From an uncultured Lacticaseibacillus sp. (GTDB taxonomy: Bacteria; Bacillota; Bacilli; Lactobacillales; Lactobacillaceae): DNA of 64,000 nucleotides. A model generated the notes under the pieces. It did no database searches, was not told the origin of the DNA, and worked only from the letters and a program-made list of their open reading frames with translations. Location: assembly GCA_934370925.1 (NCBI GenBank), contig CAKRNG010000008.1, forward strand, positions 14,836 through 78,835. Reading direction: 5' to 3'. The position numbers and the translations under genes were made by a program. This document shows, piece after piece, positions 16,727-26,011 of the stretch; position 1 is the stretch's first letter; every line of letters begins with the position of its first letter.

Positions 16727-18082
16727 CTTTTCGGAGCTGAGGGCGTAGATGACGCGGACTGCCGTCTTTGCTGCTTCGCTTGCGACACCAATCATCGTGC
16801 TAATCCGTGATGCCCCCTGATTAATCATCGTTGGCGCAATCCCCGCATTCGCCAACCGGTCGAGGACCTTGCTGATGAGGTCGTGCTTCGTGTACAAGCC
16901 TTCACCCACAATCATGAGGATGGCGAAGTCTTCGAACCATTCCAGCTGGTCAGGATTGATGGCTTCCTGGATTTCGGCCGTCATCGCGTCGACCTGGCTG
17001 CCGTTAATCTGATCCTTGGCGAAAATGATGGTTAAGTCGTCGATACCACTTGGCATGTGCTCATAGCTCACGTTGTACTTGTAAAGAATCTGAAGAATTT
17101 TAAGCGTCAGCCCTACCTCCTTGTTCAGGAGGTAGCGGTGGAGGTAGAGGGCCTTGAAGCCGTCGTTGACCGCGATTCCCGTAATGGAGTGGTGGTGTCG
17201 GACGTCCTTGGTTGGCGCGATGAACGTTCCGCGGGCTTCAGGGTCGTTGGTATTTTTGACGTTGACCCGAATACCCCCTTGGATGACGGGGATGATGGCC
17301 TCGTCGTTGAAGACGGAGAAGCCGGAATAGGAGAGTTCGCGCATTTCGCGGTAGGTGAGCGTGTTAATGGCGCGAGGCTTGTCGATGATACGGGGGTCAA
17401 CGGCGTAAATCGCGGAGACATCCGTAAAGTTTTCGTACAAGTCCACGTTGAAACCGCGCGCCAAGATGGAGCCCGTGATGTCGGAACCACCGCGCGCGAA
17501 GGTTGCCAGGTTGCCATCCTTGTCGTAGGCGAAGAAGCCAGGAACCACGATGCGTTCGCCGTCCGCAATCTTGAACTGCGCGATGTTGGCGTAGCTGGAT
17601 TCGACAAGCTCAGAGGCGCGTGGTGCGCCCGCAACGATCATGCCCAATTCTTTTGGGTCCACGAAGCGCGTCTTGCCGTCTACTTGATTCATGATGTGGC
17701 TGATGAGGCGGGCGTTCATGTTCTCACCTTGAGCCATGAATGCGGCGTAAAGGTGTTCGGTGGTTGGGAAGTGGGCGGATTCGAGTGCCGCTAAGTGGGC
17801 ATCGAGCGCCGTCACACTGTCATCGGTTAGGTCAAAATGAGCCGCGATTTCTTGGTAACGCGCAATGATTTCACCGCGAATGTGGGTGGTATCTTGTTCG
17901 AACTGAACGGCTTCAGCGAGGCGGACGAGCAGGTCGGTCACCTTGGTGTCGCCCTTAAAGCGTTTGCCGGGTGCGGAGACGACGATGATACGTCGGTCAC
18001 TATCTGCTGTGATAATATTAATCGCTTTTGCGACTTGCTCGCCGGTTGCGAGAGATGAGCCGCCGAACTTGATAACTTTCAT
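16724..18082 (-). CDS. lysC: Aspartokinase, monofunctional (class III type)
   Basis: A 452-residue kinase that phosphorylates aspartate, the first step to lysine, methionine and threonine. It begins MKVIKFGGSSLATGEQV; the catalytic core has RIIVVSAPGKRFKGDTKVTDLL, VVPGFFAYDKDGNLATFARGGSDITGSILA and DPRIIDKPRAINTLTYREMREL. Two ACT-like halves occupy about 300-452 (for example MPSGIDDLTIIFAKDQ), consistent with amino-acid feedback control. It is divergent from the lysA leader and has its own promoter, with no riboswitch on its own transcript. The ribosome site is weak (CAGGGC). Confidence 0.93.
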   Translation of the reverse strand: MKVIKFGGSSLATGEQVAKAINIITADSDRRIIVVSAPGKRFKGDTKVTDLLVRLAEAVQFEQDTTHIRGEIIARYQEIAAHFDLTDDSVTALDAHLAALESAHFPTTEHLYAAFMAQGENMNARLISHIMNQVDGKTRFVDPKELGMIVAGAPRASELVESSYANIAQFKIADGERIVVPGFFAYDKDGNLATFARGGSDITGSILARGFNVDLYENFTDVSAIYAVDPRIIDKPRAINTLTYREMRELSYSGFSVFNDEAIIPVIQGGIRVNVKNTNDPEARGTFIAPTKDVRHHHSITGIAVNDGFKALYLHRYLLNKEVGLTLKILQILYKYNVSYEHMPSGIDDLTIIFAKDQINGSQVDAMTAEIQEAINPDQLEWFEDFAILMIVGEGLYTKHDLISKVLDRLANAGIAPTMINQGASRISTMIGVASEAAKTAVRVIYALSSEK

Positions 18083-18118
18083 TTTGACTGAAGCCCTGCT
18101 TTCGTTAGATTCCTCTTA

Positions 18119-18179
18119 AGTTAATCTGTTGAAATAATGATTGTCAAGGGTTGACACTCAGGAAGTGCAGTCGTAATCT
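18119..18179. promoter_or_regulatory. Back-to-back promoters for lysC and the lysA leader
   Basis: Minus strand: TTGACA (18142-18147) and TTAACT (18119-18124), 17-base spacer, for lysC. Plus strand: TTGACA (18151-18156) and TAATCT (18174-18179), 17-base spacer, for the riboswitch transcript. The two -35 boxes are only 3 bases apart, so the promoters probably compete for polymerase. Confidence 0.7.
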
Positions 18180-18232
18180 GAATACATTCAGTGCGACGCG
18201 CTAAAGCCGGCGCACGAACCATAATTTAATTT

Positions 18233-18396
18233 AGATAGAGGTTGCGGTCGACAAGAGTAACACGTTGGAGTTCCGGTCAGGAATGAAGAAGGCGTGTGAA
18301 AGGGGAGGCCGCCGAAATGAACCGCGTGACGAGCGGTTTGTTGGGACGTTGGTTAACAGCTGGCGGACTGTCGTCGATTTTGACGGAGCGCTATCG
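18233..18396 (+). promoter_or_regulatory. Lysine riboswitch (L-box)
   Basis: Conserved blocks are all present in order: AGATAGAGGTTGCGGTCGAC, AAGAGTAACAC, GTGTGAAAGGGGAGGCCGCC followed by GAA, GGCGGACTGTC and GGAGCGCTATC closing the basal stem. They line up with the Bacillus lysC L-box. The aptamer is followed by an intrinsic terminator, so lysine binding is expected to end transcription before lysA. Confidence 0.92.
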
Positions 18397-18418
18397 CAAC
18401 CATGCCAGATAATCAAGT

Positions 18419-18466
18419 GGCCCCAGTGGATGCGTACGCGCGCTCGCTGGGGCCTTTTTTATATTT
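18419..18466 (+). terminator. Riboswitch terminator
   Basis: GGCCCCAGTGGATGCG and CGCTCGCTGGGGCC form a GC-rich stem followed by TTTTTT. This is the expression platform of the lysine riboswitch. Confidence 0.88.
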
Positions 18467-18545
18467 TTTAACAGAATGCGGTGACTTCGATAAATTCAGT
18501 GATGCACATAGCGCGCGGATTTAAAAGTTTGACCAAATTCGTTGT

Positions 18546-18648
18546 AAAGGTGGCGCGAATCACCCTTGCACTGCGGGGGTGGGGTACAATAAAGCCGACG
18601 TGATGTTTCATCGTCGAGCTTCACGGAATAGCGATTCCGCGCCACCTT
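18546..18648 (+). other. Long stem-loop in the lysA leader
   Basis: AAAGGTGGCGCGAATC (18546-18561) and GATTCCGCGCCACCTT (18633-18648) pair over 15 or 16 bases with one bulge; a smaller CGACG / CGTCG hairpin lies within. It falls between the riboswitch terminator and lysA, a 300-base untranslated stretch that is longer than needed. No U-run follows it. Role unknown; it could stabilise or process the message. Confidence 0.5.
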
Positions 18649-18767
18649 GTATTTTTTCTGATAATGATACGTAAATGTGTGTGAGTTCTGAAAATTGGGT
18701 GAAACTTTCGGCCAACGTGGTACAAGCACGCAACACGCATGTAAGATGATTAAGGGGACAGACAAAC

Positions 18768-20054
18768 ATGACGATTCCATTCACAACAGGCGCAAACGAC
18801 GAGTTAACCATCGGCGGTGTGCCAGCAACAGAGATTGCAGCAACGTTCGGAACGCCGCTCTACGTGTACGACGTGAGCCGAATTCGCGGGGCCATTCGTG
18901 CCTACCACGAAGCGTTCGCACCTCACACCATTAACTACACGGTGAGCTATGCGGCCAAGGCGTTCGCCAGTGTCGCAATGTTCCAGGTGGCAGAACAAGA
19001 GCACGCCCACCTCGATGTTGTGTCGGGGGGCGAGATTGCGACCGCAGTTAAGGCTGGTTTCAACATGCAAAATGTGTCCTTCAATGGTAACAACAAATCA
19101 GATGCGGAACTGGCATACGCGCTCGAAGTTGGCCTCGGCACCATCATCGTGGACAACGATTATGAGCTGACCCGCTTAGCCGAAATGGCGGCAGAACGTC
19201 AGGTGCACCAGCCAATTCTTCTCCGGATTGCGCCCGCCGTTTCGGCCCACACGCATGAGTACATCATGACGGGTCAGGCGGACAGCAAATTCGGCTTCGA
19301 TGTAGCAAGTGGCCAGGTGAGTGCCGCCATTCAGAAGGCCCAGGCTGCGTCTAGCCTTGAACTGTTGGGGTTGCACGCCCACATCGGTTCCCAGATTTTT
19401 GAAGTGGCCGGTTTCATTGCGGAAGCAGAAAAGCTGGTTGAACTCGCCGCAGAGAATCACTTTGCGCCCAAGGTTTTCGACGTTGGGGGTGGTTTTGGGA
19501 TTCAGTACACGGATGACGACAAGCCATTGCCACCAAGTGCGTTCATTGACGCCCTCGTTTCAGCCATTGAAACGGGCAGTCAGGAACACGGATGGGAAAC
19601 ACCCGCAATCTGGATTGAACCTGGTCGCTCAATCGTGGGCGCTGCCGGGACAACGTTGTACACGGCGGGCGCCAGCAAGACGATTCCGGGCGTCCGGACG
19701 TACCAGACGGTTGATGGGGGAATGGGCGACAACATTCGTCCTGCACTTTACCAGTCTGAATATCAGGCGCTCCTCGCACGTGCACCCAAGGCTACGGCGG
19801 AAAAGACCGTGACGTTGGCCGGGAAGTACTGCGAATCGGGGGATATTCTAATCAAGGACGCGGAATTGCCAGCGATTGAACCGGGGGATGTGCTCGCGGT
19901 GCTGTCAACGGGTGCTTACGGGTACTCCATGGCGTCCATGTACAACCGTAACCCACGGCCAGGTGTCGTATTCGCAGAAAACGGCACGGCCAAAGAAGTC
20001 GTCCGCCGCGAAACCTGGACCGACCTCACCGACCACGACTTGGATTACAAGTAG
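18768..20054 (+). CDS. lysA: Diaminopimelate decarboxylase
   Basis: A 428-residue PLP enzyme (fold III) that turns meso-diaminopimelate into lysine. The PLP lysine lies in TVSYAAKAFASVAMF; other marks are HLDVVSGGEIATAVKAGF, ELLGLHAHIGSQIF, VGGGFGIQYTDDD, EPGRSIVGAAGTTLYT and the active cysteine in GKYCESGDIL. Length is normal. AAGGGGA precedes ATG 18768. It is the first gene after the lysine riboswitch and the last enzyme of the pathway. Confidence 0.96.
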   Translation: MTIPFTTGANDELTIGGVPATEIAATFGTPLYVYDVSRIRGAIRAYHEAFAPHTINYTVSYAAKAFASVAMFQVAEQEHAHLDVVSGGEIATAVKAGFNMQNVSFNGNNKSDAELAYALEVGLGTIIVDNDYELTRLAEMAAERQVHQPILLRIAPAVSAHTHEYIMTGQADSKFGFDVASGQVSAAIQKAQAASSLELLGLHAHIGSQIFEVAGFIAEAEKLVELAAENHFAPKVFDVGGGFGIQYTDDDKPLPPSAFIDALVSAIETGSQEHGWETPAIWIEPGRSIVGAAGTTLYTAGASKTIPGVRTYQTVDGGMGDNIRPALYQSEYQALLARAPKATAEKTVTLAGKYCESGDILIKDAELPAIEPGDVLAVLSTGAYGYSMASMYNRNPRPGVVFAENGTAKEVVRRETWTDLTDHDLDYK

Positions 20055-20290
20055 GTCGCTGGGCGTGTTTGGGGCAGTTCGGCCTTCGCTGCGGGCTTTG
20101 CGGGTGCCGGAACGCTGTGGGGCCGGCTCCATCCGCTTCGCGTATTCCGCCTAAAAATTGAACCTCGAGCTCGCTACGCTCACCTTCGAGTTTCAATTTT
20201 TGCCCGCCTTGGCACAGCCAAGGCCTTCACAGCTGGGCACCCACGCCCTCCGCTACGGCCGAACTGCCCCAAACACTGGGCGCTACAGGT
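20055..20290 (+). repeat. Family A structured repeat, copy A2
   Basis: Starts at the lysA stop codon (AAGTAGGTCGCTGGGCGTG). Arms 20065-20084 and 20257-20276 are perfect complements over 20 bases, yet their inner half differs from A1. Core CGGGCTTTGCGGGTGCCGG is conserved, and a second stem AAAAATTGAA / TTTCAATTTTT follows. Any lysA-dapD readthrough must cross this element and C4. Confidence 0.78.
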
Positions 20291-20463
20291 GTATCTGTAG
20301 CTGTCTAGTGTCTATGCGGTGAATGTCGTGTTTTAGAGTGGAATCGTTTGGAAAAAGCGATTCGGGTAAAACGAACGGTGTGCAGATTAACGTTGTCTCT
20401 GACCACTATGATGAATAACTAAAGTTGATAAAGTTTCTATTATAATAATGTTGATGAAATGTA

Positions 20464-20693
20464 GGTTTTTCTACGGTTGGGTTCCGCGGAGGTTTGGGTG
20501 TGCGGAAGTGGTGAAAGTTTCTTAGCGGTTTACCGCTTAGAAACGGGACGTCTTTGAGACTGGCTGACGGTTTTTGTCAGGCAGGCTCAAAGCGAGGTGG
20601 AATCTTTCTGGCTGGTTTTGCCAGAAAGATGGAGCCGTGCCCCACCACTGGAGACACGCCCAAATCGGAGCGGAACCCAACCGTAGAAAAACC
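20464..20693 (+). repeat. Family C structured repeat, copy C4 (no B inside)
   Basis: Outer arms 20464-20487 and 20670-20693 are perfect complements over 24 bases. Three inner hairpins follow: TTTCTTAGCGG / CCGCTTAGAAA, TTTGAGACTG with CAGGCTCAAAG, and CTTTCTGGC / GCCAGAAAG. Then CCCCACCACTGGAGACAC closes the element. It ends 19 bases before the dapD ribosome site, so it must be in the dapD 5' leader. A candidate -10 box TATAAT lies at 20441-20446, just upstream. Confidence 0.78.
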
Positions 20694-20726
20694 GACCAAG
20701 ACCAAGCCAATTTAAGGAGAAAAAAC

Positions 20727-21446
20727 ATGCCAAAACAGTTTGATGCCGAAAAGATTATTGATTACATTGCAACAGCACCCAAGAAAACGCCCGTCCACGT
20801 GACCTTCTCCGGTGACATGGATCAGCTCACTGCCGTTCCAGAAGGCGTTGAAGCTTTCCTTGACGTCAAGACTGGTCAGCTTTTTGGGGATAACAAAGCA
20901 ATTGCACCATGGCTTGAAGCGAACGCCGCACACATCAGCGCGAAGCATGTTGATGTCTTTGCTCGTAACTCCGGTGTGCCAATGCTCGACATTACGCACG
21001 ATAATGCACGTATCGAACCCGGTGCCATCATTCGTGAACACGTTGCAATTGGTGACAATGCCGTCATTATGATGGGCGCCATCATTAACATCGGATCCGT
21101 TATTGGGGATGGCACGATGATTGATATGGGTGCCGTTCTGGGTGGCCGTGCAACCGTTGGGAACCACTGCCACATTGGTGCGGGTACCGTGCTGGCTGGG
21201 GTTGTAGAACCTGCTTCCGCAACGCCTGTCATTGTTGAAGACGATGTCCTGATTGGTGCCAACGCGGTGGTGCTCGAAGGAATTCGCATCGGTAAGGGTG
21301 CCGTTGTTGCGGCCGGCGCCATTGTCACCAAGGACGTACCTGCCGGAACTGTTGTGGCGGGTGTGCCAGCAAAGGTCATCAAGAAGATTGACGCCAAGAC
21401 AGAATCCAAGACGGGCCTCATCGATGCTTTGCGTAGCTTGGAATAA
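20727..21446 (+). CDS. dapD: Tetrahydrodipicolinate N-acetyltransferase
   Basis: A 239-residue acetyltransferase (called dapH/ykuQ in Bacillus) that acetylates tetrahydrodipicolinate with acetyl-CoA. Residues about 90-215 show the left-handed beta-helix hexapeptide pattern ([52 protein letters not shown]). ATG 20727 with AAGGAGA is chosen; the longer ORF reads through C4 and is artefactual. This start gives the usual N-terminus and length. Confidence 0.93.
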   Translation: MPKQFDAEKIIDYIATAPKKTPVHVTFSGDMDQLTAVPEGVEAFLDVKTGQLFGDNKAIAPWLEANAAHISAKHVDVFARNSGVPMLDITHDNARIEPGAIIREHVAIGDNAVIMMGAIINIGSVIGDGTMIDMGAVLGGRATVGNHCHIGAGTVLAGVVEPASATPVIVEDDVLIGANAVVLEGIRIGKGAVVAAGAIVTKDVPAGTVVAGVPAKVIKKIDAKTESKTGLIDALRSLE

Positions 21447-21625
21447 ACCCATTTAGCTGTGTTATAAATCAAAAACACGTGGATGAAACATTTATTTTTT
21501 TGTCAAAAGGTGTTTTCTAACATGCGAAACGATGACTTGTGGAAATGCTAAATTCGATAGATACATTGTGTGTTGAATTCGAACAGTCTGGTTTGACACA
21601 GCCGGCAGCTTAAGCGGAGGACAAT

Positions 21626-22783
21626 ATGACTGATTTAAGCGGAGATGAGTTAAAGAATATTCGGCGAACGCTGCACAAGATGCCAGAGCTCGCGTTGCAT
21701 GAAGTGCGCACCAGTGCCTACCTGCGCGACTTGATTGCGCAGTGGCAGGTCCCCTTCATGACGGTTCGGTCCGTTCCTGAGGTGGCAACGGCCATCTTGG
21801 TGCGTTTAGCCGGCACGGAAGGGAAGCGGACAATCGGGTACCGAACCGATATCGATGCGTTGCCCGTGACGGAAGAAACGGGTTTGCCTTTTGCCTCCGA
21901 AATTCCGGGCCAGATGCACGCGTGCGGACATGATGTGCACATGACGGTTGCGCTCGGGGTGCTGCGGCACTTCACGCTGAATCAGCCACGTGACAACATG
22001 ATTTTCTTCTTCCAACCAGCCGAAGAAAACGACTTCGGGGGGAAGCGTGTGTTTGACGCCGGCGTCTTTACGGGCGACTGGCGGCCGGATGAATTCTACG
22101 GGCTTCACGATAACCCCAGTTTGCCAGCCGGACAGATTGCGACGCGGATGGGCACCCTTTTTGCCGGGACCACTGAAATTCACCTGACGTTCACGGGCGT
22201 TAGTGGGCACGCAGCCTTTCCGCATCAGAGTAACGATGCGTTGGTGGCGGCCGCGGCCTTCATCATGCAGGTGCAGACGGTGGTGTCGCGGAATGTTGAT
22301 CCGGTTCGCGGTGGCGTGGTGACGATTGGTGACCTGCATGCAGGCACAATCGGCAACGTGATTGCGGGGACGGCGCATCTGGACGGGACGATTCGTGCCT
22401 TTCGCCAGGTGGACATCGAGATGATGCAGCAACGCGTGCGCACGATTGCGGATGGCGTCGGGTTGACGTACGGGGTGCAGGTTGAACTGCAACTGATTCA
22501 GGGGGGATACATGCCCGTTGAGAATGCACCTGAGCAAACGGCGGATTTGATTCAGTTCATGCAAGCCGATGACCAGATTGATTTTGCGGATATCGCGCCC
22601 GCCATGACCGGGGAGGACTTCGGATTTTTGCTCCAGCAATTCCCCGGGACGATGGTGTGGCTCGGCGTCGGTGATCCAGACCACCCGTTGCATAGCAGCA
22701 AAATGAGCCCGGATGAAGCAGCACTGGTCCCCGGTGTGGACGGATTTGTCCGCTTCTTGGAACACCGGATGGGGATGCGTTAA
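21626..22783 (+). CDS. N-acetyldiaminopimelate deacetylase (M20 family)
   Basis: A 385-residue metal-dependent amidohydrolase that removes the acetyl group from N-acetyl-LL-diaminopimelate. Visible are the metal-site blocks YRTDIDALPVTEETGLPFAS, MHACGHDVHMT, the glutamate pair in FQPAEENDFGG, and MTGEDFGFLLQQFPG near the end. HAAFPHQSNDALVAAA is the dimerisation-domain mark. Similar M20D proteins hydrolyse other acyl amino acids, but its place between dapD and dapA strongly supports the DAP role (Bacillus YkuR). Confidence 0.9.
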   Translation: MTDLSGDELKNIRRTLHKMPELALHEVRTSAYLRDLIAQWQVPFMTVRSVPEVATAILVRLAGTEGKRTIGYRTDIDALPVTEETGLPFASEIPGQMHACGHDVHMTVALGVLRHFTLNQPRDNMIFFFQPAEENDFGGKRVFDAGVFTGDWRPDEFYGLHDNPSLPAGQIATRMGTLFAGTTEIHLTFTGVSGHAAFPHQSNDALVAAAAFIMQVQTVVSRNVDPVRGGVVTIGDLHAGTIGNVIAGTAHLDGTIRAFRQVDIEMMQQRVRTIADGVGLTYGVQVELQLIQGGYMPVENAPEQTADLIQFMQADDQIDFADIAPAMTGEDFGFLLQQFPGTMVWLGVGDPDHPLHSSKMSPDEAALVPGVDGFVRFLEHRMGMR

Positions 22784-22866
22784 TCTCTGTGCGATAGGAA
22801 CCATCTGTTGGTACGCGTGCTTTTAATGATGGAACTAGGTCATAAATGATGGAGGAATATGGCGAA

Positions 22867-23739
22867 ATGTTTAAGAATGTACCGGTGATTACGGCACTTG
22901 TGACGCCCTTTACGGATGCCGATGTGGTGGACTATCCTGCCCTCGACGCGTTAATTGAACGGATGTTGGGTGAAGGCGTCAACGGTTTCCTCATTGCGGG
23001 GACGACGGGCGAATCACCTAACCTGACGCACGCGGAAAAGATTGCGCTGTTCACGCACGTGGGTCGGTTGCTGAAGTGGAAGGATGCCGTTCAGGTGGCC
23101 AACGTCGGCAGTAACAGCACCGCTGCGTCCGTGGCGCTGGCAAAAGCAGCCAGTGCCATCGAAGGCGTGGATGCACTTCTAGCCGTGACGCCTTACTACA
23201 ACAAACCAAGTCAGGCGGGGATTAAGGCACACTTCACGGCAATTGCGGATGCCAGTGCCGTGCCGGTCATTCTGTACAACATTCCCGGTCGCGTCGTCGT
23301 GACTATCGAAAACGACACGTTGGTGGCTCTCGCACAGCACCCCCAGATTGGTGGGGTCAAACAGTGCACGACGCTTGCCGACATCGATTACCTGGTGGCA
23401 AACACGCCAGATGATTTTGCCGTTTACACCGGTGAAGACGGGCAGATGCTCGACACTGTGCGGGCACACGGCTCAGGGGTAATTTCTGTTGCCAGTCACG
23501 TGTACGCGCCCGAAATGCTGGCGTGCTTAACGGCTGAAGCGGCCGGTGACTTCGCGCGTGCGGACGAACTGATGGCGATGTTGCAACCGAAGATGAACGC
23601 GCTGTTCATGTTCCCATCCCCAGAACCCGTGAAGATGGTGCTCAGCCGGCGCGGTGAAATTAAGGGCGGCATGCGCTTGCCAATGGTGCCACTGACCGAT
23701 GCGGAAACTCAGCAGGTCTTGCAGGTACTGGATAACTAA
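22867..23739 (+). CDS. dapA: 4-hydroxy-tetrahydrodipicolinate synthase
   Basis: A 290-residue class I aldolase condensing pyruvate with aspartate semialdehyde. Marks are ITALVTPFTDADVVDY, GFLIAGTTGESPNLT, VTPYYNKPSQAGI, ILYNIPGRVVV (Tyr of the catalytic triad), the Schiff-base lysine in IGGVKQCTTL and the GEDGQMLD loop. The start at 22867 has GGAGG at 22851-22855; the ATG at 22846 would place the ribosome site inside the gene. Confidence 0.95.
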   Translation: MFKNVPVITALVTPFTDADVVDYPALDALIERMLGEGVNGFLIAGTTGESPNLTHAEKIALFTHVGRLLKWKDAVQVANVGSNSTAASVALAKAASAIEGVDALLAVTPYYNKPSQAGIKAHFTAIADASAVPVILYNIPGRVVVTIENDTLVALAQHPQIGGVKQCTTLADIDYLVANTPDDFAVYTGEDGQMLDTVRAHGSGVISVASHVYAPEMLACLTAEAAGDFARADELMAMLQPKMNALFMFPSPEPVKMVLSRRGEIKGGMRLPMVPLTDAETQQVLQVLDN

Positions 23740-23774
23740 CGACTTCTCAAGAATGAAAGTGTGGAGGTAAAACG

Positions 23775-24524
23775 ATGACGAAGGTATTACTCGCAGGTGC
23801 GTTTGGTAAGATGGGCCGGAACATTCAGGCCATGATTCAGGACACAGATGATCTTGAAGTGGTCGCTGCATTCAGTCCACTTGGTGCTGAACCAGCAGAT
23901 TTCCCTGTTTTCACAAAGTATGAAGACATCGATGTGGATGCGGACGTCTGGATGGACATGACAACGCCAGATGGTGCCCGCGCCAACGGGGAATTCGCGT
24001 TGACGCACGGATTCGACACAGTGATTGGGACGAGTGGCTTGTCCAAGGAAGACACCGCACGTTTAGGTGATTTGGCTCAGGCAAACGGGCAGCACTTGCT
24101 CGTGGTCCCAAACTTCTCCATCTCCGCTGTGCTGATGATGCAGTTTGCAGTGAAGGCCGCTAAGTTCTTCCCTGATGCAGAAGTGTTGGAATACCACCAC
24201 GAAGACAAGCTCGATGCCCCATCCGGAACGGCACGTGCGACCGCACAGGCAATCTCAGCTGCACGGGTGAAGACACCACTTGCACCTGAATCCGACGCCC
24301 CCGCACGTGGTGAACGCATCGATGATGTGCAGGTGCACGCCGTTCGTTTGCCTGGGTTCAACGCCTCTGAAGAAGTGATTTTTGGTGCGCCGGGTGAAGC
24401 CCTGACGATTCGCCAGGATTCCTTCGACCGCTCTTCGTTTATGGCGGGAATTGCGCTCGCTATTCGCAGCGTGAACGGCCTGACAGATGCTTTGACGGTG
24501 GGCTTGGACTCACTGCTGGATTAG
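23775..24524 (+). CDS. dapB: 4-hydroxy-tetrahydrodipicolinate reductase
   Basis: A 249-residue NAD(P)H reductase. It has GAFGKMGRNIQAMIQ (nucleotide fold), VPNFSISAVLMMQFA, the signature YHHEDKLDAPSGTARATA with catalytic His and Lys, and a C-terminal FDRSSFMAGIALAIRSV. GGAGG precedes ATG 23775, 36 bases after dapA, so the two are likely cotranscribed. Confidence 0.95.
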   Translation: MTKVLLAGAFGKMGRNIQAMIQDTDDLEVVAAFSPLGAEPADFPVFTKYEDIDVDADVWMDMTTPDGARANGEFALTHGFDTVIGTSGLSKEDTARLGDLAQANGQHLLVVPNFSISAVLMMQFAVKAAKFFPDAEVLEYHHEDKLDAPSGTARATAQAISAARVKTPLAPESDAPARGERIDDVQVHAVRLPGFNASEEVIFGAPGEALTIRQDSFDRSSFMAGIALAIRSVNGLTDALTVGLDSLLD

Positions 24525-24619
24525 AACATTTGCGTCTCTTGGGCGCATTGATATCGCCTTAACCACGCGCGCCCAGCGCACGTGGGTTACATATAGCCAT
24601 ACAAAGGAGCAACATTTTC

Positions 24620-25798
24620 ATGACGAAGATTAAGCCAGCTTTGGCGCACCTTGGCAACCAGGCGCTCGCAACCGTTGAACCTTCAGCGATTCGTGCGGTG
24701 GACCAGAATATTTCCAGTATTCCCGGCATCATTAAGTTAACGCTCGGTGAACCAGATTTTGCCGTGCCAGCACACATCAAGCAGGTGACCACGGCGGCCA
24801 TCACGGACGATTGGTCCCACTATGCCCCATCAATGGGCTACATGGACTTGCGCGAAGAAGTGGCAGCGTACCTGAACGAACGCTTCGGTGCACATTATGA
24901 CGCCGAGGAAGTGATTGTGACGGTGGGCGCCACGGAGTCGATTGCGGCAGCGTTACGGGCCCTTTTCAACCCTGGGGATACGCTCATTGTTCCAACACCC
25001 ACCTTCCCGCTTTATGCCGCAATTGGGCGCATGAACGGAATGAACGTGGTGGAAGTGAACACGGCGCCCGACTTCATCATGACGCCCGAACGGTTGCAGA
25101 CGGTTTTGGCAGAACACCCGGACGCCAAGGCGATGATTGTGAACTACCCAGGAAATCCAACGGGGGTGACTTACACGCCTGACCAGATTCGGGCCCTTGC
25201 AGCCGCGGTTGAACAGACGGATTTGTTGCTTCTATCTGACGAAATCTATGCGGAACTCACGTATGACGAAGAACACGTGAGCTTGGCGCAATTGCTGCCA
25301 GAACAAACGTTGCTGATTAGTGGTTTTAGTAAATCCCACGCCATGACGGGTTACCGTGTTGGGTATGTGGCTGGTCCTAAAGCGCTGACGGATCAGGTTG
25401 GGAAGATGCACCAGTACATGGTGACGACGGTGGCGAGCCCCATGCAGCGGGCGGCGGTCGAGGCACTCAAGAATGGCCGGCACGATCCTGAAGAAATGCG
25501 TGAAACGTACCGAACACGGCGGGATTTGGTCTTAGCGGGATTGAAGGCGGCAGGATTTGACGCGCCCACACCAGGTGGTGCCTTCTACATTTTCGCGAAG
25601 ATGCCCGCACAGTTCGGTGAAGATGACGTGCAGTTCGTCTACACGCTCGCCAAGGAAGCCAAGGTGGGACTTGTCCCTGGCTCCGTGTTTGGCCCTGGTG
25701 GTCGTGGCTACGTCCGGTTGTCATACGCCGCCAGCACCGAGAGCTTGGCGGAATGTGTCCGGCGCATTCAAGCGTACGTGCAGCGTGAACTTGCATAA
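24620..25798 (+). CDS. patA: Aminotransferase, probably N-acetyl-LL-DAP aminotransferase
   Basis: A 392-residue fold-I PLP aminotransferase. PLP lysine in ISGFSKSHAMTGYRVGY; other blocks are LTLGEPDFAVPAHIKQ, YPGNPTGVTY, LLSDEIYAELTYDEEH and PGGAFYIFAKMP. In Bacillus the equivalent PatA performs the acetyl-DAP transamination between the acetyltransferase and deacetylase steps; the location here between dapB and asd fits this. Substrate is inferred from context. Confidence 0.87.
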   Translation: MTKIKPALAHLGNQALATVEPSAIRAVDQNISSIPGIIKLTLGEPDFAVPAHIKQVTTAAITDDWSHYAPSMGYMDLREEVAAYLNERFGAHYDAEEVIVTVGATESIAAALRALFNPGDTLIVPTPTFPLYAAIGRMNGMNVVEVNTAPDFIMTPERLQTVLAEHPDAKAMIVNYPGNPTGVTYTPDQIRALAAAVEQTDLLLLSDEIYAELTYDEEHVSLAQLLPEQTLLISGFSKSHAMTGYRVGYVAGPKALTDQVGKMHQYMVTTVASPMQRAAVEALKNGRHDPEEMRETYRTRRDLVLAGLKAAGFDAPTPGGAFYIFAKMPAQFGEDDVQFVYTLAKEAKVGLVPGSVFGPGGRGYVRLSYAASTESLAECVRRIQAYVQRELA

Positions 25799-25818
25799 CC
25801 CCGCAAAGTGATTATAAT
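25791..25818 (+). promoter_or_regulatory. Possible internal promoter for asd
   Basis: TTGCAT (25791-25796) and TATAAT (25813-25818) with a 16-base spacer, overlapping the patA stop codon. It would let asd, which also feeds methionine synthesis, be expressed apart from the lysine riboswitch. Confidence 0.55.
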
Positions 25819-25872
25819 TGGGGTTTCAAGGACATCGGTAAAGAGAATCGTGTGGCGTGAGCTGGGAAAAAG

Positions 25873-25965
25873 ATGTGGGTTAAGGCGAAACTGAACGCGG
25901 ATGGATGCATCTCGGGGTTCGTTTTGGACTTTGACCAGAAACACTGGCTGACGGCACGCAACTAG
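25873..25965 (+). CDS. Possible 30-residue leader ORF before asd
   Basis: ATG 25873 follows GCTGGGAAAAAG, a weak ribosome site, and encodes [16 protein letters not shown] then [14 protein letters not shown]. The 213-base gap between patA and asd has no other content, and this is the only small frame in it that looks protein-like. No match is recognised. It could be a decayed gene piece or a leader peptide; low confidence. Confidence 0.25.
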   Translation: MWVKAKLNADGCISGFVLDFDQKHWLTARN

Positions 25966-26011
25966 CATTAGGTACGGCCAAAGCACGTGCCTGAAGAATC
26001 GAGGAAAAGTA

